Source: Pseudomonas fluorescens
GTDB taxonomy: Bacteria; Pseudomonadota; Gammaproteobacteria; Pseudomonadales; Pseudomonadaceae
Assembly: GCF_005938625.1 (NCBI RefSeq)
Contig: NZ_VCNJ01000006.1
Span: 56,067 to 120,066 of the forward strand
Direction of reading: 5' to 3'
Length of the DNA stretch: 64,000 nt
The first letter of the stretch is position 1; each line of letters starts with the position of its first letter. The notes under the pieces are model-generated. The model did no database searches. It worked only from the letters and a program-made list of their open reading frames with translations, and was not told where the DNA came from. The translations under genes were made by a program, and so were the position numbers. Below, piece by piece: positions 53,858 through 61,953 of the stretch.

Positions 53858-54487
53858 ATGTCCGATGACATCCACTTCTACGAACCCGCCAACGGCCACG
53901 GTCTGCCCCACGACCCGTTCAACGCCATCGTTGGCCCGCGCCCGATCGGCTGGATTTCCTCGCAGGATGCCAACGGCCAGCTCAACCTGGCGCCGTACAG
54001 CTTTTTCAACGCCTTCAACTACATTCCGCCGATCATTGGTTTCTCCAGCGTCGGGCGCAAAGACAGCCTGAACAACATCGAGCAGACCGGCGAATTCGTC
54101 TGGAACCTCGCCACACGTCCACTGGCCGAGCAGATGAATCAGAGCTGCGCGATGGTCGCGCCTCAGGTCAACGAATTCGAATTGGCGGGATTGACGACAG
54201 TGGCGTCAAAAGTGATTTCGGTGCCACGGGTCGCCGAAAGCCCGGTGTCCTTCGAATGCAAGGTCACACAGATCATTCAATTGCAGCGTGCCGATGGCGA
54301 GACGGTGCCGAGCTGGCTGGTCCTTGGCGAAGTGGTCGCCGTGCACATCGCCAAGTGGCTGTTGAAGGATGGCATCTACGACACCGCCGCGGCAGAACCG
54401 ATTCTGCGCGGCGGCGGGCCGGCGGATTATTTCCAGTTGGGGCCTGAAGCCCTGTTCAAGATGTGGCGTCCGGGCGCCAGCAAGTAA
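53858..54487 (+). CDS. Flavin reductase family protein (FMN-binding split barrel)
   Basis: This 209-residue protein of the DIM6/NTAB flavin-reductase-like family binds FMN. Starting at the ATG at 53858 it reads FNAIVGPRPIGWISSQDANG and LNLAPYSFFNAFNYIPPIIG, the conserved flavin-binding core. The C terminus contains LGEVVAVHIAKWLLKDGIYD. Family members reduce flavin for oxygenases or have unknown substrates. No partner oxygenase is adjacent. An upstream in-frame start overlaps the REP doublet and is rejected. Confidence 0.85.
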   Translation: MSDDIHFYEPANGHGLPHDPFNAIVGPRPIGWISSQDANGQLNLAPYSFFNAFNYIPPIIGFSSVGRKDSLNNIEQTGEFVWNLATRPLAEQMNQSCAMVAPQVNEFELAGLTTVASKVISVPRVAESPVSFECKVTQIIQLQRADGETVPSWLVLGEVVAVHIAKWLLKDGIYDTAAAEPILRGGGPADYFQLGPEALFKMWRPGASK

Positions 54488-54491
54488 CGCG

Positions 54492-54734
54492 TTACCAGAT
54501 CAACTCGGCGTCGTCAGTGACACCTTTGAGGTTATCCAGCTCATTGATGGCAGCCTCGTCGGCGGCGATAGCACCGGGGAAGACCTGATCATTCAGCAGT
54601 TTGTGAAAGCGTGGTGCACCGCCATCGACCAGGGCCTTGACCGCGATTGCTGCGTGATAGCCCTTGTTGCCGCCCAGCTCGACGGGGACGACTGCGGAAA
54701 CTGCTTCGAAGTGTTCGAACTCTTTACGTGCCAT
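54492..54734 (-). CDS. Small conserved-looking hypothetical protein
   Basis: This 80-residue protein (MARKEFEHFEAVSAVVPVEL start) has no signal peptide or recognised domain. Its composition is Ala/Val/Asp-rich and acidic (ending GVTDDAELIW). The ATG at 54734 has a GGGATG site about 8 nt upstream; an ATG 9 nt earlier is an alternative. It is convergent with the flavin reductase gene with only 4 bp between stops, and it may share a transcript with the monooxygenase-like gene upstream at 54778. Confidence 0.6.
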   Translation of the reverse strand: MARKEFEHFEAVSAVVPVELGGNKGYHAAIAVKALVDGGAPRFHKLLNDQVFPGAIAADEAAINELDNLKGVTDDAELIW

Positions 54735-54777
54735 GTCACACATCCCGGCTCAGACAAATAAGCCGGACATTAAACCC

Positions 54778-55131
54778 TCAACCGACGAGTTTGTGTACCG
54801 GTGCCGGGCATTGACCGAGGGCTTGTGCCGCCGATACGTCCTTGAAGGTGTGGAAGTCGAGGCTGTTGACCACCAGTTCCTGCACCAGCTCGGCGAAGAT
54901 TTCCAACGACGGGCTGTTGAAATAGTTGGTCATCATTTGCTGACTGCTCCAGAACCCGGAGATCAGCCACAACTCGGGATCACACTGCGAATGCTGCAAG
55001 GCAAAGCTCAGGCAACCGGGGGCGGCGCGGGACGGATCGATCAACGCACTCAGGCGTACACCGAGCTCCACCGAACGCCCGGCGCGCGCTCGAACGAAGG
55101 CCATATGACTGACGGGAATCTGCTTGGACAT
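54778..55131 (-). CDS. Antibiotic biosynthesis monooxygenase (ABM)-like protein
   Basis: This 117-residue protein starts at the ATG at 55131 behind GGAGGG. The sequence VSHMAFVRARAGRSVELGVR, APGCLSFALQHSQCDPELWL, SGFWSSQQMMTNYFNSPSLE fits the dimeric alpha/beta-barrel ABM family (MxxH, PGc..Y/F..., W). These cofactor-free enzymes oxygenate or degrade aromatic compounds or protect from quinones; the substrate here is unknown. It is divergent from the AraC-type regulator at 55529, which may control it. Confidence 0.8.
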   Translation of the reverse strand: MSKQIPVSHMAFVRARAGRSVELGVRLSALIDPSRAAPGCLSFALQHSQCDPELWLISGFWSSQQMMTNYFNSPSLEIFAELVQELVVNSLDFHTFKDVSAAQALGQCPAPVHKLVG

Positions 55132-55528
55132 GTTCAACCCTCCCAGGGAGTCGCGTGGCAGCCGGGGGACGGGCTGCGACAGGATCAAAGGTTAAGGGCC
55201 GAGCGCCAGGCGCCGTTAGTCGATTCCTGCCGCCGCGTTGCACAATCCTGCGAGACTGCATCCAGAACCTGTAACAACCTGTAAACCTGTGCAACACGTC
55301 TGTCATACGCGTTTTGTGTAGGAGCTGCCGAAGGCTGCGATCTTTTGATTTTGCTTTAAAGATCAACAGATCGCAGCCTTCGGCAGCTCCTGCAGGGTTG
55401 AATGGCGGCAGGCGCGCAAACAGCCCCAAGCAGAATCAGGCAAGCATTTCGCAGGATGTGTCTACCGCTGGCGCTTGCACAAACATATGCTCTGCTCCAT
55501 TCCACCTCCCCTGCCGAGGATGCCGTGC
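55132..55528. other. Divergent intergenic region with REP doublet
   Basis: This 397-bp stretch lies between the ABM-like gene and the AraC regulator. It holds a REP doublet at 55317-55394. The rest is ordinary; no promoter stands out by eye. Confidence 0.6.
55317..55394. repeat. REP doublet (TGTAGGAGCTGCCGAAGGCT type)
   Basis: A long inverted repeat pairs TGTAGGAGCTGCCGAAGGCT with AGCCTTCGGCAGCTCCTGCA, with stems extending through GATCTTTTGAT. It matches the doublet at 53688. Confidence 0.88.
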
Positions 55529-56458
55529 ATGACGTCATTCGATCGTTTTCAAGCCGAACCCAGCGCTGACATGGAAAAACAGCGCGCGGAGCTGGCGGCG
55601 ATCATCCGCCGCAACACCACCGACGATGGCAGCTACGAGACCGCCATCGGCTCGCTGTTCATGTCGCGCCACACAAAATCCCACGACTTTGCCCCGGTGC
55701 TCGCGCAACCGGCGCTGTGCATCATGGCGCAGGGACGTAAAGAGGTGCGGCTGGCCGATGAGTACTTCAATTACGACCCACTGAATTATCTGGTGGTCTC
55801 GGTTTCGATGCCGTTGAGCGGGCGCGTGGTGAATGTCTCGCCGGAAGAACCGATCCTCGCCGTGCGCCTGGATATTGATCCGACCGAAATCACCGCGCTG
55901 ATCGCCGACGCCGGCCCCATGGGTGTGCCGACCCGGCCGACCGGGCGCGGTTTGTATGTCGAGCAGATCGACAGCTCCATGCTCGATGCGGTGCTGCGTC
56001 TGGCGCGTCTGCTCGATGCACCGAAAGACATCGCCATGCTCGCGCCGCTGATTCGCCGGGAGATTCTCTATCGACTGCTGCGCAGCCCGCAGGGGCATCG
56101 GTTGTATGAGATCGCGATTGCCAACAGTCAGAGCCATCGCATCAGCCAGGCGATCAAATGGCTCAACGGCAACTTCGAGCAACCGCTGCGTATTGATGAT
56201 CTGGCCAAAGAAGTGAATCTGAGTGTGTCGACGTTGCATCATCGGTTTAAGGCGATGACGGCGATGAGTCCGCTGCAGTATCAGAAGCAATTGCGCCTGC
56301 AAGAGGCCCGGCGGTTGATGTTGGCGGAGGGGCTGGAGGCTTCGGCGGCGGGGTATCGGGTGGGGTATGAAAGTCCGTCGCAATTCAGCCGTGAGTACAG
56401 CCGGTTGTTTGGTGCGCCGCCGCTGAGGGATTTGGCGCGGTTGCGGCTTTCGGTGTGA
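55529..56458 (+). CDS. AraC family transcriptional regulator
   Basis: This 309-residue regulator starts at the ATG at 55529 behind GAGGA. The N-terminal AraC_N/cupin-like domain (APVLAQPALCIMAQGRKEVR) is typical of the AraC group with small-molecule sensing. The C-terminal helix-turn-helix pair includes IDDLAKEVNLSVSTLHHRFK and AAGYRVGYESPSQFSREYSR. It is divergent from the ABM-like gene, a usual target arrangement. Ligand unknown. Confidence 0.9.
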   Translation: MTSFDRFQAEPSADMEKQRAELAAIIRRNTTDDGSYETAIGSLFMSRHTKSHDFAPVLAQPALCIMAQGRKEVRLADEYFNYDPLNYLVVSVSMPLSGRVVNVSPEEPILAVRLDIDPTEITALIADAGPMGVPTRPTGRGLYVEQIDSSMLDAVLRLARLLDAPKDIAMLAPLIRREILYRLLRSPQGHRLYEIAIANSQSHRISQAIKWLNGNFEQPLRIDDLAKEVNLSVSTLHHRFKAMTAMSPLQYQKQLRLQEARRLMLAEGLEASAAGYRVGYESPSQFSREYSRLFGAPPLRDLARLRLSV

Positions 56459-56468
56459 CCGTTGGAAG

Positions 56469-56764
56469 CCCCTCACCCTAACCCTCTCCCGGAGGGAGAG
56501 GGTTAGGGTGAGTGGGGGATATTGAAGAGGTTCACCGACTTGAACGATTCGCTTTGAATCCATAATCAACTCGATTTTTTCAGGTCGGCGAACATCGCCA
56601 GACACCGCGGTCGGCCCCCTCTCCCTTCGGGAGAGGGCTGGGGTGAGGGTCGGCTTTTAAAGTGCTTTGACGAATCCAAAATCGACCGGGTTTTTCAGGT
56701 CGATGGATAACGCCAGACACCTCGGTCGGCCCCCTCTCCCTCCGGGAGAGGGCTGGGGTGAGGG
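56469..56764. repeat. MITE-like element 3 with internal tandem units
   Basis: This occupies nearly all of the 313-bp gap between the AraC gene and the aldehyde dehydrogenase. It starts CCCCTCACCCTAACCCTCTC and ends in the inverted GGGAGAGGGCTGGGGTGAGG. Inside, a unit of about 115 bp is roughly duplicated, with GGTCGG.GAACATCGCCAGAC / GGTCGATGGATAACGCCAGA and two CCCCTCTCCC(T)CGGGAGAGGG hairpins. Confidence 0.8.
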
Positions 56765-56771
56765 TCGGCTT

Positions 56772-58223
56772 CTAAACCGCGCGAATCACATGTTTGATCT
56801 CTTGAAACGCCGCCAATCCCCAAGGTCCTAACTCGCGGCCAATGCTGCTCTGCTTGTACCCACCCCACGCCGCCTGCGGGAAAATCACTTGCGGTGCATT
56901 GATCCACACCATCCCCGCCTGCAAGGCATTGGCCACGCGGTCCGCCGCCGCAGCATCGCTCGTCACCACACTGGCTACCAAACCAAACGGCGTGTCATTG
57001 GCCAGCGCAATCGCCTCGGCTTCGCTACTGAAACTGCGCACGCACAGCACCGGCCCGAAAATTTCTTCACACCACAGCGCGCTGTCCAGTGGCACATCGG
57101 TAAACACGGTCGGCTGCAAGAAATAGCCGCGCGGCAGTTCCGCCGGGCGATTGCCGCCGCAGATCAATCGCGCACCCGCGCTCAAGCCACGATCAATGTG
57201 CCCAAGCACTCGCTGATACTGCGCCTGATTGACCAGCGCGCCCATTTCCACCTCCGCATCGAACGGATCGGCCACACGAATGGCCTGCGCACGTTTCTGC
57301 AAGCGACTGAGGAACTCCTCTTCCAGCTCATCCGCGACCAGCACACGACTGGTCGCCGAACACATCTGCCCGGCGTTGAAAAATGCGCCGCCACAGGCCA
57401 GCTCAACCGCCAGATCGAGATCTGCATCCGCCAACACCAGCAGCGAAGATTTACCGCCCAACTCCAGGCTGACGCCCTTGACTGTTTCCGCCGCACGCTG
57501 CATGACCTGCACGCCGACCGCGTTGCTGCCGGTGAAGGAGATTTTGGCGATACGCGGGTCCGCCGACAATGGCGCACCGACTGCCAACCCCGTGCCGCAA
57601 ACCAGGTTGAACACGCCGTTCGGCAGCCCCGATTCGGCGATGATCGCCGCCAGTTCCAGCTCCGGCAGCGGTGTCACTTCCGAAGGCTTGAGCACCACGC
57701 AGCAACCCGCCGCCAACGCTGGCGCGAGTTTCCACGCCGTGGTGACCATGGGGAAATTCCACGGCACGATCAGCCCGACCACACCGCACGGTTCGCAGCG
57801 CAGGCGTGCGCTGAAATCATCGCTCGGTAGCGGCACGTTGCTGTCCTGTTTCGCGTCGAGGCCTTCAGCGAGTTCGGCGTAATACTCAAACGTGGCGATC
57901 ACATCGTCGACATCGATAGCTGCTTCGAACTGCGGTTTGCCGTTGTTGCTCGATTGCAGTTTCATCAAGTGCTCGCGACCGTTGCGCACACCATTGGCGA
58001 TGTTGCGCAGGATCGCCCCGCGCTCGGCACCACTGGTTTGCGACCAGTCCTTGAACGCTGCATTGGCAGCGGTGACCGCTTGATCAACCGCCTGCTCGTC
58101 ACCGCCATTGACCGTGGTCAGCAGCGCCTCGGTGGCCGGGTTGATCACCCGCAGATGTTCGCGACCGGCCGACCATTGGCCGTTGATGTAGAGACCGTCG
58201 AGTGTGGTCGGGAAACTGATCAT
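56772..58223 (-). CDS. Aldehyde dehydrogenase, putatively 4-guanidinobutyraldehyde dehydrogenase
   Basis: This 483-residue NAD(P)-dependent aldehyde dehydrogenase starts at an ATG at 58223 that overlaps the aruI stop by 4 nt. Catalytic E254 in VSLELGGK and catalytic C288 in NAGQMCSATSR are present, as is the NAD-binding SFTGSNAVGVQVM. AruI makes 4-guanidinobutyraldehyde, and an aldehyde dehydrogenase converts it to 4-guanidinobutyrate in the arginine transaminase pathway. Coupling to aruI makes that the best guess, but the family is broad and the substrate is inferred from context. Confidence 0.87.
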   Translation of the reverse strand: MISFPTTLDGLYINGQWSAGREHLRVINPATEALLTTVNGGDEQAVDQAVTAANAAFKDWSQTSGAERGAILRNIANGVRNGREHLMKLQSSNNGKPQFEAAIDVDDVIATFEYYAELAEGLDAKQDSNVPLPSDDFSARLRCEPCGVVGLIVPWNFPMVTTAWKLAPALAAGCCVVLKPSEVTPLPELELAAIIAESGLPNGVFNLVCGTGLAVGAPLSADPRIAKISFTGSNAVGVQVMQRAAETVKGVSLELGGKSSLLVLADADLDLAVELACGGAFFNAGQMCSATSRVLVADELEEEFLSRLQKRAQAIRVADPFDAEVEMGALVNQAQYQRVLGHIDRGLSAGARLICGGNRPAELPRGYFLQPTVFTDVPLDSALWCEEIFGPVLCVRSFSSEAEAIALANDTPFGLVASVVTSDAAAADRVANALQAGMVWINAPQVIFPQAAWGGYKQSSIGRELGPWGLAAFQEIKHVIRAV

Positions 58224-59857
58224 TGCGCCACCGCCTGCATCCATTGGGTCTGGTCGATTTCAATCAGGGTCGGGCCCTGACGATCGCTTGCACTACGCAA
58301 TGCGCTGCGCAGTTGCTCGATGCTGCTGATCGCTTCAGCCGCGCAGCCGAGACCCTTGGCCACCGCGACAAAATCCGGGGTGTAGATGTCCACCCCGACC
58401 GGCTCGATGGCGCGGTTGACCATGTATTTCTTGATCTCTTCGTAGCCCTGGTTATTCCACAACAGGACGATCACCGGCACCCGCGCTTCGACGGCGCTGG
58501 CCAGTTCCGGCAGGGTGAATTGCAGGCCGCCGTCGCCGATCAGGCACACCACCGGAGGGCGCGCGCCTTGCTCGAGTTGGCCACCGAGCCACGCACCAAT
58601 CGCTGCCGGCAAGGCGTAGCCGAGGGTGCCGTAACCGGTCGAGGCGTTGAACCAGCGACGCGGGTGATTCGGGTTGAACGTCAGGTTGCCGGTGTACACC
58701 GGTTGCGTGGAATCGCCGACGAATACGGCGTTCGGCAATTCATTGAGTACGGTGTCGAGGAAACGGGTTTGTGCGAGGGTCGGTGCATCCCAGCTCGAGG
58801 CCAGTTCGGCGCGCAGTTTGCCAGCACGGGCCTGACCCCAATCGCTGCTGCGCGCGGCGAGTTTTTCCTGCGACAGCGAGTTCAGCAACGCTTGCGCAGC
58901 GTTGCGCGCATCAGCCACCAGCGCCAGGTGCGGCGGGTAGTTGCGCACGGTCTGATCGGCATCGATATCGATGCGCAGCAGTTTGCCGGGAATCTCGAAA
59001 CCGCCAGCAAAGGTCACGTCGTAATCGGTCTCGGCCAACTCAGTGCCGATGGCCAGAACCACATCGGCATCGGCGACCAGCGCGCGGGTGGCGACCAGCG
59101 TTTGGGTCGAGCCGATCAACAGCGGATGGGTACCCGGCAGCATGCCTTTGGCATTAATCGTCAGCGCCACTGGAGCGTCGAGCAACTCGGCAAGTTTAGT
59201 CAGCTCCGGCGCTGCGTCGATGGCACCGCCACCGGCCAGAATCAGCGGACGTCTGGCTTCAGCCAGCAGCTCGCTCATGCGTTTGACGGCCGCTGGCGCA
59301 GCGCCAGCGCGGTCGATATTGACCGGCACACTGGCGAGTAACTCATCAGCATTTTCGACCAGCACGTCCAACGGAATTTCGATGTGTACCGGACGCGGAC
59401 GACCGGCCTGAAACAAGGCAAAAGCACGCGCCAGCACCACCGGCAATTCAGCGGCGGACATCAAGGTATGCGAGAACGCCGCAACACCTGCAACCAGTGC
59501 GCTCTGGTTCGGCAACTCATGCAGCTTGCCGCGACCGCCGCCCAACTGACTGCGCGATTGCACGCTGGAGATCACCAGCATCGGGATCGAATCGGCGTAC
59601 GCCTGCCCCATCGCAGTGGTGATGTTGGTCATGCCCGGCCCGGTGATGATGAAGCACACACCCGGTTTACCAGCGGTGCGCGCGTAACCATCGGCCATGA
59701 AACCGGCGCCCTGCTCATGCCGAGGCGTGACGTGGCGAATGCTCGAACGCGCCAGCCCGCGATACAGCTCCACGGTGTGCACCCCGGGAATGCCGAACAC
59801 CTGCTCGACCCCATAACCTTCGAGTAACTTGACCAGTACTTCGCCACACGTCGCCAT
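58220..59857 (-). CDS. aruI: 5-guanidino-2-oxopentanoate (2-ketoarginine) decarboxylase
   Basis: This 545-residue thiamine-diphosphate enzyme of the acetolactate-synthase-like family decarboxylates 2-ketoarginine to 4-guanidinobutyraldehyde in the arginine transaminase route. The N-terminal FGIPGVHTVELYRGLARSSI and RHEQGAGFMADGYAR carry the ThDP-activating Glu. The C-terminal GDGGLQFTLPELASA and LLWNNQGYEEIKKYM form the ThDP/Mg motif (GDG...NN). The HVEQ/HEQG pattern and PGVHT motif fit AruI better than acetolactate synthase. The aminotransferase AruH is not in the window. A LysR regulator is divergent upstream. Confidence 0.85.
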   Translation of the reverse strand: MATCGEVLVKLLEGYGVEQVFGIPGVHTVELYRGLARSSIRHVTPRHEQGAGFMADGYARTAGKPGVCFIITGPGMTNITTAMGQAYADSIPMLVISSVQSRSQLGGGRGKLHELPNQSALVAGVAAFSHTLMSAAELPVVLARAFALFQAGRPRPVHIEIPLDVLVENADELLASVPVNIDRAGAAPAAVKRMSELLAEARRPLILAGGGAIDAAPELTKLAELLDAPVALTINAKGMLPGTHPLLIGSTQTLVATRALVADADVVLAIGTELAETDYDVTFAGGFEIPGKLLRIDIDADQTVRNYPPHLALVADARNAAQALLNSLSQEKLAARSSDWGQARAGKLRAELASSWDAPTLAQTRFLDTVLNELPNAVFVGDSTQPVYTGNLTFNPNHPRRWFNASTGYGTLGYALPAAIGAWLGGQLEQGARPPVVCLIGDGGLQFTLPELASAVEARVPVIVLLWNNQGYEEIKKYMVNRAIEPVGVDIYTPDFVAVAKGLGCAAEAISSIEQLRSALRSASDRQGPTLIEIDQTQWMQAVAQ

Positions 59858-59897
59858 GTCGATTGCCCTTCAATTTTGATCGATACGCCGAATCAAA

Positions 59898-59986
59898 TGT
59901 GGGAGCGAGCTTGCTCGCGAAAACGGTTTTACATTCAGCATCAACGTGACTGACACACCGCTTTCGCGAGCAAGCTCGCTCCCACA
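59898..59986. repeat. REP doublet (REPIN) between aruI and its LysR neighbour
   Basis: Inverted copies TGTGGGAGCGAGCTTGCTCG and CGAGCAAGCTCGCTCCCACA are separated by about 45 bp. Confidence 0.9.
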
Positions 59987-60085
59987 ATGATTCCGGGAAT
60001 GGGCTCATTGAACGGTCGGCAGGTAGCGGCAACAATCGATTAAAAGTCATACTAGCCATGTCCTCACGTCATACCTTGGATCCCC

Positions 60086-60967
60086 ATGAAACGCCTGCCT
60101 CCCCTCCCCGCCCTGCACACGTTTCTGATTACCGCGCAGTGCTGCAACTTCACCCGCGCCGCCGAGCAGTTGCACATCACCCAGGGCGCAGTGAGCCGGC
60201 AGATCGCCGGGCTGGAAGCGCATCTCGGTTATCCGCTGTTCATTCGTCTGGCCCGTGGCCTGGCGCTGACCGCCGAAGGACGTGAATGGCTACCGCGGGT
60301 GGAAAAAGTCTTCGGCCTGATCAGCGAAGCGACCGAGCAAATCGGCCTGCAGCGCGAAACCCTGCAACTGAAAGCGCCGAGCTGCGTGATGCGCTGGCTG
60401 CTGCCGCGCTTGCTGCAATGGCAAAAAGAACGCCCGGACGTGCCGGTAAAACTCACCGCCTCGCTGCAACACGGCGTGGATTTTCAGCGCGAGCAATTCG
60501 ATGCCGCGGTGATCTACGGCCTGCCCCCGGACAACTCGCCGGGCGCACTGCACCTGTTCGACGAGCAACTGACACCGGTCTGTTCACCGGTTTTGCTTAA
60601 GGGCTCGCCAGCGCTGAATTCACCGGCTGATCTGCAACAGCATCTGCTGCTGCACCCCACTCACGATATTCAGGACTGGTCGGTGTGGCTCAACGCCGCG
60701 GAGCTGCGGCTGAACAACATCGGCAGCGGCCAGCATTTCGAAACGCTGGATCAGGCGATGTCGATGGCGTCCCACGGGACGGGGGTGGCGATCGGGGATT
60801 GGTCGTTGATCGGTGATGACTTGCGCGTGGGGCGGCTGGTGATGCCGTTTGAGTTGAAGGTGAAGACGGGGCTGGCGTATTACGTGGTTGTGCCTGCGGG
60901 AACCGAGCCATCGCCGCAGCTGGAAGAGCTGATGATCTGGCTGGTTGAGCAGGCGCATTTGCGGTGA
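60086..60967 (+). CDS. LysR family regulator, divergent from aruI
   Basis: This 293-residue regulator has an N-terminal winged helix (CNFTRAAEQLHITQGAVSRQ, then LGYPLFIRLARGLALTAEGR). The effector-binding half resembles GcvA-type LysR proteins (LHLFDEQLTPVCSPVL; MSMASHGTGVAIGD). It is divergent from the aruI-aldehyde dehydrogenase pair, the classic LysR layout, so it likely controls 2-ketoarginine or guanidinobutyrate catabolism (inference). The start chosen is the ATG at 60086. Confidence 0.88.
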   Translation: MKRLPPLPALHTFLITAQCCNFTRAAEQLHITQGAVSRQIAGLEAHLGYPLFIRLARGLALTAEGREWLPRVEKVFGLISEATEQIGLQRETLQLKAPSCVMRWLLPRLLQWQKERPDVPVKLTASLQHGVDFQREQFDAAVIYGLPPDNSPGALHLFDEQLTPVCSPVLLKGSPALNSPADLQQHLLLHPTHDIQDWSVWLNAAELRLNNIGSGQHFETLDQAMSMASHGTGVAIGDWSLIGDDLRVGRLVMPFELKVKTGLAYYVVVPAGTEPSPQLEELMIWLVEQAHLR

Positions 60968-60975
60968 GGCTTTTT

Positions 60976-61282
60976 CCCCTCACCCTAACCCTCTCCCAGA
61001 GGGAGAGGGGACTGATTGGGGGATGCTATAGAAATACGCCGACGTGAAATTACTGTGTTGAATCCATAATCGACTCGATCACTCAGGTCGATGTACAACG
61101 CCAGACAACTCGGTCGGTTCCCTCTCCCAAGGGAGAGGGGACTGATTGGGGGATGCTATAGACATACGCCGACGTGAAATTACTGTGTTGAATCCATAAT
61201 CGACTCGGTTTTTCAGGTCGATGTACAACGCCAGATAACTCGGTCGGCTCCCTCTCCTTCGGGAGAGGGCTGGGGTGAGGGG
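60976..61282. repeat. MITE-like element 4 with a 130-bp tandem duplication
   Basis: It occupies the gap between the LysR and NAD(P)-binding genes. Left end CCCCTCACCCTAACCCTCTC; right end GAGAGGGCTGGGGTGAGGGG. The interior is a near-perfect 130-bp tandem duplication starting at 61001 and 61131 (GGGAGAGGGGACTGATTGGG). The two copies differ at only a few bases, for example ATAGAAATACG versus ATAGACATACG. Confidence 0.85.
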
Positions 61283-61293
61283 CGAGGTTTCAC

Positions 61294-61908
61294 TCAATAC
61301 CCGACAGTAAACCGCTGACGCGAATGCTTCGGCGTTTCCACTTCGTCGATCAGCGCAATCGCGTAATCGGCAAAGGTGATCCAGCTACGCCCTTCAGCGC
61401 TCACCAGCAAATGATCCTTGCCGACACGAAAACTACCCGTGCGCTCACCTTCGACAAACTCCGCCGACGGCGAAAGGAACGTCCAGTCCAGCTCCTTCTC
61501 CTGACCCAACGCCTGAAGAAACGCCGCACCAGCACTGGCTTCTGCTTTGTACTCGGCGGGGAAACCCGCACTGTCGATCACTCGCGTATCGTCCGGCAGC
61601 AACAACGAACCGGCACCGCCGACCACCAGCAAACGCTTGACGCCCGCCTGCTTTACCGGCCCGACAATCGCGGCCGCCGGGACGGTGGCGAAATGCGCAG
61701 CGGTGATCACCACATCGTGACCGGCTACTGCGTCTTGCAGCGCTGTCGAATCCAGCACATCGACATTCTTGCTGACCACACCGGCACGCGCGCCGATCTT
61801 CGAGGTGTCGCGGGCAATAGCAGTAACGCTATGGCCGCGACGCAGGGCTTCTTCCAGCAATTGGCTGCCGGCGCGGCCGGTGGCACCAATGATTGCGATC
61901 TTGCTCAT
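61294..61908 (-). CDS. NAD(P)-binding oxidoreductase (atypical SDR, NmrA/YhfK-like)
   Basis: This 204-residue protein opens MSKIAIIGATGRAGSQLLEE, a Rossmann fold with GATGRAG nucleotide binding, and continues GHSVTAIARD and LVVGGAGSLLLPD. It resembles atypical short-chain dehydrogenases that lack the catalytic Tyr-Lys. The start at 61908 follows GGAGAA. It lies downstream of the MBL-fold gene in the same direction, with 45 bp between, so co-transcription is possible. Substrate unknown. Confidence 0.85.
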   Translation of the reverse strand: MSKIAIIGATGRAGSQLLEEALRRGHSVTAIARDTSKIGARAGVVSKNVDVLDSTALQDAVAGHDVVITAAHFATVPAAAIVGPVKQAGVKRLLVVGGAGSLLLPDDTRVIDSAGFPAEYKAEASAGAAFLQALGQEKELDWTFLSPSAEFVEGERTGSFRVGKDHLLVSAEGRSWITFADYAIALIDEVETPKHSRQRFTVGY

Positions 61909-61953
61909 GACATTCTCCAGTTGGCTTGAGAGTGCTGCGTTTTCAGAATCGGC

